A stretch of DNA of 64,000 nt from Candidatus Eremiobacterota bacterium (GCA_031082125.1 JAVHLM010000016.1:1-64000); one strand, 5' to 3'. Positions 50,098-59,380 are shown, counted from the stretch's first letter. Program-made: numbers and translations. The notes: a model not told the origin generated them from the sequence alone.

Positions 50098-52164
50098 TCA
50101 GAACGTTATCTTGTATTCCATCATGGCCTGGTTGCCGCTCCAGTTTGAACGGGCCACGGCATTGTTGGAAAGAGAGAAGAGACGGTACGATGCCCTTATG
50201 TAGGAATCCTGCCCCAGACTGTAGCTGGCTCCCAGGGAGGGAATGTCCTGGCGGAAGTCTGAGTTTATGATCCCGTAGTTACCCTTGAGAGAGAATACGG
50301 TGTAGCTTGCAAACACAGAGAATTTGTTGGTGAAGGGATAGCTCAGGCCGCCGGAGTAAAAATTCTCGCCGATATTGATGGTGTCAAGCGGGAATGCGCT
50401 AGAACGGGAGATGGTGTAGTTTGAATAGTTGATAAAGGCGGAAAGCTTCGTAGGAAAGGTATGAGATATGCCGATACCCCAGCTGCCTATGGTCCCCAGC
50501 TCGCTTCCCCCGCCCTGCAGCGTGGAGAATATGGGCTCTACATAGCCTATGCTCTGCACATTCGCAGGGGTGCAGGCTCTTACCTGCTGCAGGCTGCTCC
50601 AGTTCGCCGAGAGCATCGTGTCGGGCCACTTGTAGCTCCCCGTGAAGCTCAGCCCCTGCCTGTTGCTCGGGTATTTCAGGTAATCGTGTAACTGCCAGTA
50701 ATCAGTGTAGTAATTGCCGTACGGGAGCACTGTCGGAATGTTGGGAGGCACCTGGTATCTCAGCAGGAAGGGATCAAAGGCTGCAGACACCGAGGAATAA
50801 TAGAGATCGAGTGCGAGCTTCTTCTGGAAGTAGCCCGAAAAGCCCGCTCTCAGCAGGTCGCCTCTCGCCGTGGCATTGAAGTTTGTTTTCGACGTGTCGG
50901 GATTATATTCTGTCGCGGCGTATTCGGCCACGAACTTCACCTCTTTTGAGAGGTCAACATTGGCGCTCGCTCCGGCGGTATTCTGGGCCTGGGGGCCCAC
51001 AAAGCTTCTCAGGGAGTTTGTTCTCGCGTCAAGCCATTGCCTGCGGAGCGGTATGGGGATGATTCCCGCTCCCTGGATTGTGCCGAAAGAGGACATCTCG
51101 TTGACGGTGCGCATGTAGTTGAACGCGATGCGGGCCTTGTCCCAGTTGAGCCCCACATTTCCCACACCCATCCATGTATTGTAATTAAAGACGCCTGAAG
51201 AGTCCTGGGGGACCGTGGCAAAGGCCGCCTCGTAAGAGAGGAGGCGCCCTTTCCTGTAAGAGCTCACTTTTGCCCCGTAGAAGGGAAGGGTATCGGGCCC
51301 ATGGATGTTGGGGTTCTTGGGGCCCGCCAGGACGCTCCTGTCAATGTACTCCGGGGTGAATGAACCGCAGATCACCTTTGTTTCCGTGGGCTTGTGAACC
51401 ATCCAGAGCCGGTCAATGGTGGTCCTGCTCCAGGGAATGTTCAGCAGCGACTGGGTGTACCATTGGGAAGGGTTGGTGCCTGCGGCGAGGTAAGGGTTCG
51501 AAAGGTAAGGGGGAACGATTCCCCAGTAGTTGTTCACATTGGGATCGCCCAGGTTCGTAAAGGAGGCAAGCTCCACTCCCGCATTGATTTCCGGTGCAAT
51601 CTTTGCATCAATGCCCAGCTTTGCAAGTGCCGTCATCCCTGATCCCGACGTGAGAAGACGCCCGGAGCTCCAGTCAACGCCCGGTACTCTGATCGTGCCG
51701 ATAAAGGGGATGTCGCCACCCACGAACTGGCTGACACCGGAAGCCTCGAAGCTCCCGTAAAATCTCACCCTCTCGAGCTCTGTCACGCGCTTGTTGAGCT
51801 TCGAAGTATCTTCCTCGAGGTTGGTTACTCTCACTCCATAGGCCTGGAGCTCATCAAGGTATTCCATGACGAGCCTTCTTGTTTCCTGAAGCTCTGCCTT
51901 CGTGGCGAAAGTGGCGTGCTCCTGGTCATTCTTTGCGAGAAAACGGGCGATGACCATTGCCATCTCATAGCGCGTGCAGGCCCTGTCCCCCTTGAAAGTG
52001 CCGTCAGGGTAGCCTTCAACGATCCCTTTCGCAGCGAGGTTCGCCACTGCATCGTTAGCCCAGTGGGTATCAGGCACATCACCGAAGAGAGGTGCCCCGT
52101 GGCATGCTGAATTGAAACCTCCCCATATGACTAGTATCAATGTGATTATTGCTATTTTTCGCAC
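50098..52164 (-). CDS. SLH-domain outer-membrane porin
   Basis: 688 residues from GTG 52164, chosen for GGGGAGG upstream and because the signal peptide VRKIAIITLILVIWGG then begins the protein. After cleavage comes one SLH domain (DVPDTHWANDAVANLAAKGI, then GYPDGTF), a coiled coil (about 90-150), and about 530 residues of beta-strand-like sequence ending MMEYKITF. The SLH domain binds peptidoglycan-linked polymer and the barrel sits in the outer membrane, as in OmpM/Slp porins. The GTG start and terminal Phe support a real barrel. It is a strong sign of a diderm host. Confidence 0.9.
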   Translation of the reverse strand: MRKIAIITLILVIWGGFNSACHGAPLFGDVPDTHWANDAVANLAAKGIVEGYPDGTFKGDRACTRYEMAMVIARFLAKNDQEHATFATKAELQETRRLVMEYLDELQAYGVRVTNLEEDTSKLNKRVTELERVRFYGSFEASGVSQFVGGDIPFIGTIRVPGVDWSSGRLLTSGSGMTALAKLGIDAKIAPEINAGVELASFTNLGDPNVNNYWGIVPPYLSNPYLAAGTNPSQWYTQSLLNIPWSRTTIDRLWMVHKPTETKVICGSFTPEYIDRSVLAGPKNPNIHGPDTLPFYGAKVSSYRKGRLLSYEAAFATVPQDSSGVFNYNTWMGVGNVGLNWDKARIAFNYMRTVNEMSSFGTIQGAGIIPIPLRRQWLDARTNSLRSFVGPQAQNTAGASANVDLSKEVKFVAEYAATEYNPDTSKTNFNATARGDLLRAGFSGYFQKKLALDLYYSSVSAAFDPFLLRYQVPPNIPTVLPYGNYYTDYWQLHDYLKYPSNRQGLSFTGSYKWPDTMLSANWSSLQQVRACTPANVQSIGYVEPIFSTLQGGGSELGTIGSWGIGISHTFPTKLSAFINYSNYTISRSSAFPLDTINIGENFYSGGLSYPFTNKFSVFASYTVFSLKGNYGIINSDFRQDIPSLGASYSLGQDSYIRASYRLFSLSNNAVARSNWSGNQAMMEYKITF

Positions 52165-52258
52165 TGTTGCCTGCCTCCCCTTCGTGTCACTCGATAGCAG
52201 CAGAAAATCCCATAAAGATTCTTTGCCGGAGGGAAAACCCCTTTTTCCCCACAAAAAT

Positions 52259-53425
52259 TCATCGTACCATGTCGCCTTTCTTCATGCGCTCTGCCTTTTC
52301 CGGGTGGATGAAAGTGCATTCCGAGCGGTTCGTATACACTTTAGTCACATAGATGGGTCCCACTTCCACAAAGTTGAACATGAGAAGGCCCGTAGCGGGA
52401 TCACGGTAGGTCTCCACGTTGCAGGCCATGAACAGCATGCCTCCAGAAACACCCTGCCTGCTTCCCACATTGATGAGGATGTCCTTGCCCTGCACCTTGG
52501 TGATCTCGCCCCTTACGGGCTTTCCCCAGGTAAGGCCGATGGTGCGCGACGAGGTGTTGCCATACATGTCCTTGGCAACCACCGTGAGGGTCGCGTGCTC
52601 TTTTTCCTTGCCGTACATATAGGTGACCGGATAGTAGAGCTTAAGGTTCTTCTTGGGGAACAGCTCCTTTTCTTCACCGTTGACGGAAAGAAAGGTGATA
52701 GGGCTCGAGTCTGTCACCTCCCCGAGGAGAAGTACCACGGTAGAGCGTAACACCTGGGCGTCCTGGGGCTTTCTGATATCAATAAGGGGTGCCTCGCGGT
52801 CCTGGGGTTTTCTGCCCATGGCGGCAAGGAAGCTGCCGGCGCACTCCGTCACCGCCGCCACGTCGATGTCCAGGATCTGCTTCTGCCAGGGGGGAGACTG
52901 GGAATCAAGGTATATCCGCTCCTCCTTGTTCACCGGCACCCTCAGAAGGGGGCTCCCTGTCTTCCCGCTGTAAACGAGCCCCTCAAGTGAAACCTTCCAG
53001 AATTCCTTCAGATGGAAAAATTCGGCTTTTGAGCGCTTCTGGTAGGAGAGAATGTTTCCTGTCACAAGGGCATCAAGCTTGTACTGTTTTGAGAGCCTCA
53101 CTATCTGTTCGGTATCAAGAGGGGTGTCGGGCTCTGTTTCATGATAAACCCGGAAATCGTCACGGTAGAGCATCTCGTTGGTGATGCGGACCACTTTGTA
53201 GTTGGCATCGGTGAGGAGCTTCTCCATCCTCTCGACAAAGAGAGGCGCCAGCTCGAGGCGCCCTGCGATTTCTGTCCTGTTGTAAGGCTCAATGATGCCC
53301 ACAATATAGACTTCATTCCAGTCTGGCTTCTCTGTAAAGGCAAAAGAGGGGCCCACAAGGGAGAGGAAAGCTGCAATAATCAAGGCCAGTGCCGCAAGAT
53401 TCCTCGGAAACGATTTCACCGTCAT
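52259..53425 (-). CDS. Exported protein of unknown function
   Basis: 388 residues with a signal peptide (LAALALIIAAFLSLVGPSFAF). The N-terminal half (about 35-165) resembles periplasmic outer-membrane-associated binding proteins of the FlgT/GNA1162 type (ERMEKLLTDANYKVVRITNE, then ALVTGNILSYQKR). A middle beta domain has Ig-like wording (SSPITFLSVNGEE). The end has a GEITKVQGKDILINVGSRQGV motif common in FlgT-like C-termini. It may be an envelope assembly protein. GGAGGGGGG precedes the ATG. The SLH-porin gene follows after 94 bases. Confidence 0.7.
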   Translation of the reverse strand: MTVKSFPRNLAALALIIAAFLSLVGPSFAFTEKPDWNEVYIVGIIEPYNRTEIAGRLELAPLFVERMEKLLTDANYKVVRITNEMLYRDDFRVYHETEPDTPLDTEQIVRLSKQYKLDALVTGNILSYQKRSKAEFFHLKEFWKVSLEGLVYSGKTGSPLLRVPVNKEERIYLDSQSPPWQKQILDIDVAAVTECAGSFLAAMGRKPQDREAPLIDIRKPQDAQVLRSTVVLLLGEVTDSSPITFLSVNGEEKELFPKKNLKLYYPVTYMYGKEKEHATLTVVAKDMYGNTSSRTIGLTWGKPVRGEITKVQGKDILINVGSRQGVSGGMLFMACNVETYRDPATGLLMFNFVEVGPIYVTKVYTNRSECTFIHPEKAERMKKGDMVR

Positions 53426-53486
53426 TCCAACCCCCCTCCAAAATGTCCGGTTGTAATTCTCCCGAGCTTAAGGAATCTCCTCCATG

Positions 53487-53517
53487 AAAAAAAAGAGAGG
53501 GGCATACTGCCCCTCTC
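53487..53517 (-). terminator. Rho-independent terminator of the subtilase gene
   Basis: On the minus strand a perfect 10-base stem (GAGAGGGGCA with TGCCCCTCTC, 53495-53504 and 53508-53517), 3-base loop, is followed by eight T (53487-53494). It separates the subtilase from the exported-protein gene. Confidence 0.93.
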
Positions 53518-53538
53518 CCTGAACTCTGGTGTTTTCCC

Positions 53539-54879
53539 TTATGCCGGCTGGCTTTCAGGCGGTGCAAGGGTGTTGATTATCTCAAGGGGATCAAGAACGC
53601 CCTTGCCCTGGGTATTTTCGTCAATCTTGGGATCCTTGAGCTTGTCGGCAGAGCCCATGGCGAGGGTCTTCAGCTCTTCGGGCGTGATATCGGGCTTTGC
53701 CTGCACGGCAAGGGCCATCACTCCTGCGGCAAAGGGAGTTGCCATTGAGGTGCCGGACATGGTCACATAACCTTCGCTGGTGGCGTCGGCTGCAGTGATC
53801 TTGACCCCCGGCGTCACGATGTCGGGCTTTACGAGCTTGTCGTATTTCGTGGGGCCGCGGCTTGAGAAATAGGCGATACCGTCATCTTCTCTTTCTACGG
53901 TGCCCTTGTCGTCAAGTGCGCCCACGGTGATGACATGCTCTGCATTGGCGGGAGTGCCGATGGTTTCTTTCCCGGGCCCTGAGTTGCCTGCGGCTACCAC
54001 CGTGATGATTCCTGCTTCAACGGCCTTTTCGACGGCCTGGGCAACGGGATCCTTCTTGGCGGACTGGGAAACGGGCCCGCCAAGGGACATGCTGATCACG
54101 TTGATTTTATACTTGTCCTTGTTTTCTACAGCCCACTGGATGCCCTTGATGACATCGGTGAAGCTTCCTGAGCCGTTTCCATCGAGAACCTTGACGCCCA
54201 CAAGCTTGGCATCGGGTGCGGCACCTTTGAATTTGCCATTTTCCGATGCCTGGCCGGTGCCTGCGGCAATACCGGAACAGTGGGTGCCATGGCCCTGGTC
54301 ATCGTATGCCTCGGTTTTTCCCGCCACCATGTCCTGGAAGCCGATAATCTTTTCCTTGAGGTCGGGATGGGGTGCGATGCCGGTGTCAATGACGCAGATT
54401 ACCACGTCCTTGCCGGTGAAGCCTCTCTCCCACACCTTGTCAAGATTCATGGTCTTTGTCGCCACGTCCATAAGGGCGCCCACTTCGCCCGGCTTTTCGA
54501 TGATGGGATCCGGTATGGTGATTCTCCCGTCAAGGAAGACGCTCACGTCACCGGTGATTTTACTGAGCTCGGGGAGGACGCCGAGAGAATCGGGCGCGAG
54601 CTCCACGGAGAAAGCGTTGATGAGGGGAAGATCTGCCTTTATCTTGTTCTGGGGATTCTGTTCGACAATGGCTTTCTTTATCTTGTCAAGGGAGGCTTTG
54701 TCACCGGACTCGATGATAAGCTCTATTTTTTCCTTCCCCTGGAGCCTGGTGAGATCAAGCTGATCGAGGGGATCAGATGATGCTTTCTCCCCTTTCTCCT
54801 TGAGCGGTGCCTGGGGTGCAGAGCCTGAAGAGGCGGCGTTCTTTATGAAATCTGCGTTGCCGGGTCCAATTCTATCCAT
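53539..54879 (-). CDS. Subtilisin-family serine protease
   Basis: 446 residues from ATG 54879 (AGGAGGACG upstream; an in-frame extension to 54945 has no ribosome site). An inhibitor-like N-terminal propeptide (about 50-120) is followed by the S8 catalytic domain: Asp165 in VIDTGIAPHPD, His197 in GHGTHCSGIAAG, oxyanion Asn in AAGNSGPG, and Ser378 in GTSMATPFAAG. There is no recognisable signal peptide, so it may be intracellular or exported by a non-classical route. A strong promoter and a strong terminator flank it. Confidence 0.92.
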   Translation of the reverse strand: MDRIGPGNADFIKNAASSGSAPQAPLKEKGEKASSDPLDQLDLTRLQGKEKIELIIESGDKASLDKIKKAIVEQNPQNKIKADLPLINAFSVELAPDSLGVLPELSKITGDVSVFLDGRITIPDPIIEKPGEVGALMDVATKTMNLDKVWERGFTGKDVVICVIDTGIAPHPDLKEKIIGFQDMVAGKTEAYDDQGHGTHCSGIAAGTGQASENGKFKGAAPDAKLVGVKVLDGNGSGSFTDVIKGIQWAVENKDKYKINVISMSLGGPVSQSAKKDPVAQAVEKAVEAGIITVVAAGNSGPGKETIGTPANAEHVITVGALDDKGTVEREDDGIAYFSSRGPTKYDKLVKPDIVTPGVKITAADATSEGYVTMSGTSMATPFAAGVMALAVQAKPDITPEELKTLAMGSADKLKDPKIDENTQGKGVLDPLEIINTLAPPESQPA

Positions 54880-54916
54880 ACATCGTCCTCCTGTGGATTT
54901 GTCTTCATGCGCGTTT

Positions 54917-54945
54917 ATTATATCAGATTTCGCCTGGCGAGGCAA
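54917..54945 (-). promoter_or_regulatory. Promoter of the subtilase gene
   Basis: On the minus strand TTGCCT (54940-54945) and TATAAT (54917-54922) are exactly 17 bases apart, and TGA precedes the -10 as an extended element. The -10 lies about 40 bases before ATG 54879. This is one of the best promoters in the window. Confidence 0.7.
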
Positions 54946-54996
54946 TGAACCAAAATGTTAATTTTTGGACAGATAAATCATGGGCTGCTCCGAGGC

Positions 54997-55025
54997 TTTA
55001 CGGGCCCTCCCCCTGCTGGTATAAT
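54997..55025 (+). promoter_or_regulatory. Candidate promoter of the CPBP protease gene
   Basis: TTTACG (54997-55002) and TATAAT (55020-55025) are 17 bases apart, with a TGG extended -10 element. The start codon TTG 55091 is about 65 bases downstream. It is divergent from the subtilase promoter. Confidence 0.55.
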
Positions 55026-55090
55026 GGTGATGTTGTCCCTGCCCCGGAGGACTGTGACGGCATTGTTGATAGTGGCGAGGAGATGAAGCT

Positions 55091-55705
55091 TTGAGGAGAA
55101 AACGGTACAGAAGATTATGCCTGGCTGTCCTGCGCGGCATGAGGGCCCCTTTGTTTCTGCTCTTTGCGATGCAGTGCGCCGTGCTTGTGATAGCCGTCGT
55201 ATGGGGCCTGTGCCGTCGCGTCTTCTGGTGGAACTCCCTTGTTCCCTCTCTGTCACTGCTGTGGGGAGTGCTCCTGGGATTTGCCCTGGCGCTTCTCAAC
55301 CTTCTGCTCTACACGGGAGGGAGGAGAGTCAAAAGCCTCCATATTGAGTGGATTTTTGAGAACCTCTACTTCCCTTTGTTCGGTAGCTCTGGCTTTGCCG
55401 GGATCCTCGCCATTGCGGCTCTCTCAGGCTTCTGTGAAGAGGCCCTTTTCAGGGGCGTGCTCCAGCAGGAGTGGGGTATCGTGGCGGCGAGCGCCTGCTT
55501 CGGAGCGCTCCACATGGGCCACCGCAGGCTCATCTTCGCGGGGATATGGACAGCCCTGCTTGGCGGACTGCTGGGATATTCCTATAGTATGACAGGAAAT
55601 CTCCTCGTTCCTATGGCTGCCCATGGGATCAGCAACCTGGCGGGGCTTCTTTACGTGAGGTATTGCTACAGGCCGTCCTCTGCCTCATCGGCTGAGGGCG
55701 ATTGA
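55091..55705 (+). CDS. CPBP-family intramembrane protease
   Basis: 204 residues from TTG 55091, decided by GAGGAG eight bases upstream. About five to six membrane helices. The CPBP motifs are complete: GFCEEALFRGVLQQE (EExxxR), FGALHMGHR and PMAAHGISNLAG. It should be an active intramembrane protease, unlike the altered relative at 25065. It overlaps the convergent cyclic-nucleotide-binding gene by 21 bases. Divergent from the subtilase gene, which may or may not be functionally linked. Confidence 0.85.
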   Translation: MRRKRYRRLCLAVLRGMRAPLFLLFAMQCAVLVIAVVWGLCRRVFWWNSLVPSLSLLWGVLLGFALALLNLLLYTGGRRVKSLHIEWIFENLYFPLFGSSGFAGILAIAALSGFCEEALFRGVLQQEWGIVAASACFGALHMGHRRLIFAGIWTALLGGLLGYSYSMTGNLLVPMAAHGISNLAGLLYVRYCYRPSSASSAEGD

Positions 55706-56194
55706 GAAGGCCGTGGTGATTTTGAGGAGATCATTCTCCGTCTTCTTAAGCCTCCCGCAGATCTCCTCGGCAATGTTTCTTACCAGGAGATAGCCGAGGC
55801 GGAAATCACTCTCGCAAATCCGCTCAAAATCCTGCCTTTCAATGACCAGGAACCTGCAGTCAGTGAGGGCGGTCACCGTTGCCGTCCTGGTGGCCGTAGG
55901 GTCCACAAGGGCAATCTCGCCGAAGAAACAATGGTATTCGCTGCAGAGAGTGTTGAGAGACTTGTCCTTGTCGGCAAAGGTGTTCTTTCCTGTTTTCAGG
56001 GTGAGCGTATGGGATACTTCCACTCTTCCCTCGACGAGGATATACATCTCATGGCCCGGAGTGTTCTCCTCCAGGATGGTCTCGCCCTTTTTCGCCTCCC
56101 GCTCCCTGAGCACCGAGGCAATGACGCGGAGCTGCCCGTCGGACACTTCGCGGAAGAGCCGGTAATTCCTGAGAATGTCAATTTTGCTTCTCAC
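55685..56194 (-). CDS. Stand-alone cyclic-nucleotide-binding domain protein
   Basis: 169 residues. The domain spans about 15-130, with the phosphate-binding cassette FGEIALVDPTATRTATV (Gly92, Glu93, Arg103) that in active domains holds the cyclic nucleotide phosphate. There is no DNA-binding helix-turn-helix as in CRP and no enzymatic domain. Its ATG overlaps the stop of the RCK potassium-channel gene by four bases. In known CNG channels the same domain is fused to the channel, so this may be a separate gating subunit. Confidence 0.87.
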   Translation of the reverse strand: MRSKIDILRNYRLFREVSDGQLRVIASVLREREAKKGETILEENTPGHEMYILVEGRVEVSHTLTLKTGKNTFADKDKSLNTLCSEYHCFFGEIALVDPTATRTATVTALTDCRFLVIERQDFERICESDFRLGYLLVRNIAEEICGRLKKTENDLLKITTAFSIALSR

Positions 56195-57459
56195 CTGGGT
56201 TTTTCCTTGTCGGTCTGGGAATATATCACTACGGCAAAGTCGTTTTCCCTGATCTTGTAATCGTCAGGAGGGTTGATCATGACCTCCACCTGATCGTCGG
56301 AGGCGCCAAGGTCTGTGCCGGCCTCCTCAAACTTCCTCTTGATGAACAGATCAATGGCAGAGAGATCGTCGGTGAGAAGATCGCCTATGCGCATCCCTTT
56401 CGACACGGAGATTATCCCGAAAAGAATGGCCCCGAGGTCGTCACGGACGTATTCGAAGGTCTGCCTGAATTTCTGCCCGATGAATCTCTGGGGAATCTCG
56501 ATCTTGAGGATCTGATGCTTCTGATCAAGGCTCAAAAGCCCTCCCATCACCGAGAGAATGCCGGGGGAGAGAGCTGAGTTCGCGATAAAGAAGCTTGCGT
56601 ACTGCCCCCTGATCACTATCTCATCGGCACGGGCCCTTCTCAGATGCGCCTCGTTCTCGCGGTCTATGAGCTCCGCCGTGACTCTCACCTTCTCCTGGAT
56701 ATGCTTTATTGCAAGGGTTGCCAGGATGGCCCTTTCATCAGCCTTGGCGCGGTCCTGCCTGCTGGATGTATCTGAGAGGATGATGGCCGAGTGGGCTTCA
56801 GGGATGTTGGCTCTCTCAAGGACACTCTCATTCACAAAGTCCCCCTTGATGAAGGAGATATCCAGGTCCTCACGGAAGCGGTATTTTATCTCGTTTATCT
56901 TCTCCTCTTCAAGATCGTTGATGAGGACGACGGTCTTGGGAGCCTCCTTCGACTGCTTGATGGCAAGAAGCACCTCTGCGGCGTTTTCGTTCCACCCGCA
57001 CATCACCAGATGGTTTACCTGACTGACGCTTTCCAAGCCCTTCTCCTCCCTGATTTTTCTCTCCACAAGGACCGACGCGATGATGGCGGTAATGAGGGAC
57101 ATTACCACAATTCCCGCAAACATTACAAATATGCCGACGGTGCGGCCTCCAAGTGACTTGGGGGCGATATCGCCGTAGCCCACCGTGCAGAGGGTGACAC
57201 AGGACCACCACAGCGAGCTGCCCATTCTTTCAACAAGCGTAGTTCCATACACCGTGGGGTCTTTGGCAGGCATGATCTCAAAGAAATAAAACCCCAGGGC
57301 GCCTATGGCAAGAATTACCAGGCAGATGAGCAGAAGCCTGTGGACCTTTTCCCGCCTGAGAGCCATTGCCAGCTGGCGGAGCGCCGCAAGGGCTTTTGTC
57401 CTTCGGAGTTCCTTCCTGTTCCGTGTGTCTGTTCGCTGCGGCCCCCCCGGCGGGTTCAT
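56191..57459 (-). CDS. Two-helix potassium channel with RCK (TrkA-N) domain
   Basis: 422 residues. A basic N-terminal 40 residues precedes membrane helix 1 (41-62), a pore loop with the K+ filter TVGYGD (92-97), and helix 2 (about 108-130). A cytoplasmic RCK-N Rossmann fold begins NHLVMCGWNENAAEV and includes FIKGDFVNESVLERA. The RCK-C region ends the protein. This is the MthK/Kch architecture of ligand-gated potassium channels. Its ATG lies three bases after the stop of the 632-residue orphan gene, and a cyclic-nucleotide-binding gene overlaps its end. Confidence 0.93.
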   Translation of the reverse strand: MNPPGGPQRTDTRNRKELRRTKALAALRQLAMALRREKVHRLLLICLVILAIGALGFYFFEIMPAKDPTVYGTTLVERMGSSLWWSCVTLCTVGYGDIAPKSLGGRTVGIFVMFAGIVVMSLITAIIASVLVERKIREEKGLESVSQVNHLVMCGWNENAAEVLLAIKQSKEAPKTVVLINDLEEEKINEIKYRFREDLDISFIKGDFVNESVLERANIPEAHSAIILSDTSSRQDRAKADERAILATLAIKHIQEKVRVTAELIDRENEAHLRRARADEIVIRGQYASFFIANSALSPGILSVMGGLLSLDQKHQILKIEIPQRFIGQKFRQTFEYVRDDLGAILFGIISVSKGMRIGDLLTDDLSAIDLFIKRKFEEAGTDLGASDDQVEVMINPPDDYKIRENDFAVVIYSQTDKEKPR

Positions 57460-57462
57460 GGC

Positions 57463-59361
57463 TCAGCGCGGAGCCCCGAGATAGAGCGTTTCCGCGAGAT
57501 CCACAAGCATGCTCTCCTTGTCTTGCAGGCTTTTTCCTGTTTTTTCAAGAAAGTGCAGCATTATCCTCTGCGCATAATGCCGTGAGTCCTCGCCTGATGA
57601 GCGTGCAGGGAGCCCCCCGGGTGTTGCCTGCGGCACCTGCTGGAGGGCCGCTCCAATTCTCAGGATAAGCTCGAGAAACCTGTCCTTCTCCCAGGAGGCG
57701 CACTCTTTCAACGCGAGTGCTGCAGGAAGTTTCGAAAAAACAAGGTCATCGGAGGCTCCGGCATCTTTCGCTGCCTTAAGAAGGGCCGCCAGATCGGGGG
57801 AGAGCGCTTCTGAGGCGAGTTTCCCTCCCTGGCGCTCATACCAGTCGCCTATAGCCTTCTGCACCTCTTGCTGCAGAGCCCCGCCGGCATTGAACAGGGC
57901 CGAGAGCTCTTCAAGGACAAAGAGCTTTCTCCCGGGAAGGGCATTTTTAATGAGGGCCATGAGGTCTGCCAGTTTTTCCCTGAACTCCTGGACAGAGATC
58001 TCGTCACGGTAATCAAATTCCGTCAGGTCCAGCAACTGCGGCAGCCGGACCCACAGAATCTCCCTTGCGTTCTTTCTCGTCTTCTTCCGGCTGAGGAGGT
58101 CAATGAATGCGGCAGGCTTCCCGCCGTCGTTTTCCAGGATATCCCTCACCAGGGGCGGCAGGGCTGAAGCCCATTCGGCAAGTGAAGAGAAGGCTGCCTC
58201 TGCCGAGGAGCTCACCTCCTCCCCGGGGGCGGACTCCCTCACCAGGGCGACGAGATCCTTCAGGAGCGCCATTTCAGCCGAAGAGGCATGCTCATAGGTG
58301 ATCTCTTTGTTCTCCGGGTTTTTCAGCAGATCGATGATGCGGGAGGGTGTAATCTCGACCTCTTTCCTGCTCCCTCCTGAGACCTCGCAGAGCGTGAGGT
58401 TCTCCTGGTGAGCCCTTATGAAGCACCCGATGAGGAGCAGGAAATTGTGGAAAGAGAGGCCGAAAGGCGAAGAGAGGAGCGTAGTATAGAGGCTCACGAG
58501 GTGTGACTGCTTCCTTGTGCCCTTCCCCACGAAGGTGTCAGTGAGGAGTGCCCAGTACTCCGTGAGAGGAGAATCGGGGGGGAGCGTCTTTTCTATCTCA
58601 TACCGCTGGTAGGCCCCGTAATCGACGACCTGTTCGGACACCCTGTTCTTGTGGAGGAACTCCCTGAGGAGCCTGTTCGCCTTGTTGCCGCCGCTTTTCT
58701 GAAAAACGAGAGGCCTTCTGAAATCAAGAAGCATTGAGAGGGCCTTCGGAACGATCTTGTTTTTTTCCGAAGGCGAGAGGCGCTGGGGGAAAGCGATCAT
58801 CTTGGGGAAAAGCCTTGAGAGGACAGAACTGTAGAACTTGTTCTTCCCCTTTTCGCCCCGGGGGAATATCTCGGCGCCTTTCCAGTACCAGCTCATTTCC
58901 TCAAGGGTGAGATAGCGCCTGATCTCCTTCTCAAAGGAGGCAAGCATGCCCACCTTCATTGACTCATCGGCGCCGAGCTCCTCCATGGCATTGAGCTCCT
59001 TGATGAGGTCCTCAAACTCCGCCGGCTTGTGGGGAAGGCCAATGAGAATCTCGCTGTTTTTCCAGAGCTCGTCGCTGAGCTGTTCTTTCAGGTCCTCTAT
59101 CTCCTTTTCATCAAAGGTGATGAGGGCCAATACATCCAGGAACGGTGTATTTGGATAGCCTCCATGGGGCCGCTGCACAATTCTCTCAATTTCCGCCCTG
59201 AGCCCTTCCTTTTCAAAAAAGTGGGGCTTTATAAAAAATGACATGCGGTATTTTCGGGAGAAAAGCTTGGGAGAGAATTTCCTTAAAGGGTAATACTGGG
59301 CCACGATCTCCGAGGAACTTGAGGGTCTTTTCCCCCCCGAGGGAGCCTTGGTGCGCTTCAT
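57463..59361 (-). CDS. Large soluble protein of unknown function in the potassium-channel operon
   Basis: 632 residues, mostly alpha-helical, no membrane segment or signal peptide, and no P-loop, protease or nuclease motif that I can see. The N-terminal 50 residues are basic with Tyr/Phe (YYPLRKFSPKLFSRKY). The protein is rich in Leu/Glu/Lys. I do not recognise the family. GAGGAAG precedes the ATG. It lies 19 bases after a GAF-HD-GYP gene and three before the potassium channel. Its position suggests it belongs to one signalling unit with them. Confidence 0.8.
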   Translation of the reverse strand: MKRTKAPSGGKRPSSSSEIVAQYYPLRKFSPKLFSRKYRMSFFIKPHFFEKEGLRAEIERIVQRPHGGYPNTPFLDVLALITFDEKEIEDLKEQLSDELWKNSEILIGLPHKPAEFEDLIKELNAMEELGADESMKVGMLASFEKEIRRYLTLEEMSWYWKGAEIFPRGEKGKNKFYSSVLSRLFPKMIAFPQRLSPSEKNKIVPKALSMLLDFRRPLVFQKSGGNKANRLLREFLHKNRVSEQVVDYGAYQRYEIEKTLPPDSPLTEYWALLTDTFVGKGTRKQSHLVSLYTTLLSSPFGLSFHNFLLLIGCFIRAHQENLTLCEVSGGSRKEVEITPSRIIDLLKNPENKEITYEHASSAEMALLKDLVALVRESAPGEEVSSSAEAAFSSLAEWASALPPLVRDILENDGGKPAAFIDLLSRKKTRKNAREILWVRLPQLLDLTEFDYRDEISVQEFREKLADLMALIKNALPGRKLFVLEELSALFNAGGALQQEVQKAIGDWYERQGGKLASEALSPDLAALLKAAKDAGASDDLVFSKLPAALALKECASWEKDRFLELILRIGAALQQVPQATPGGLPARSSGEDSRHYAQRIMLHFLEKTGKSLQDKESMLVDLAETLYLGAPR

Positions 59362-59380
59362 AGGAATCTTCCTCTTCTCT

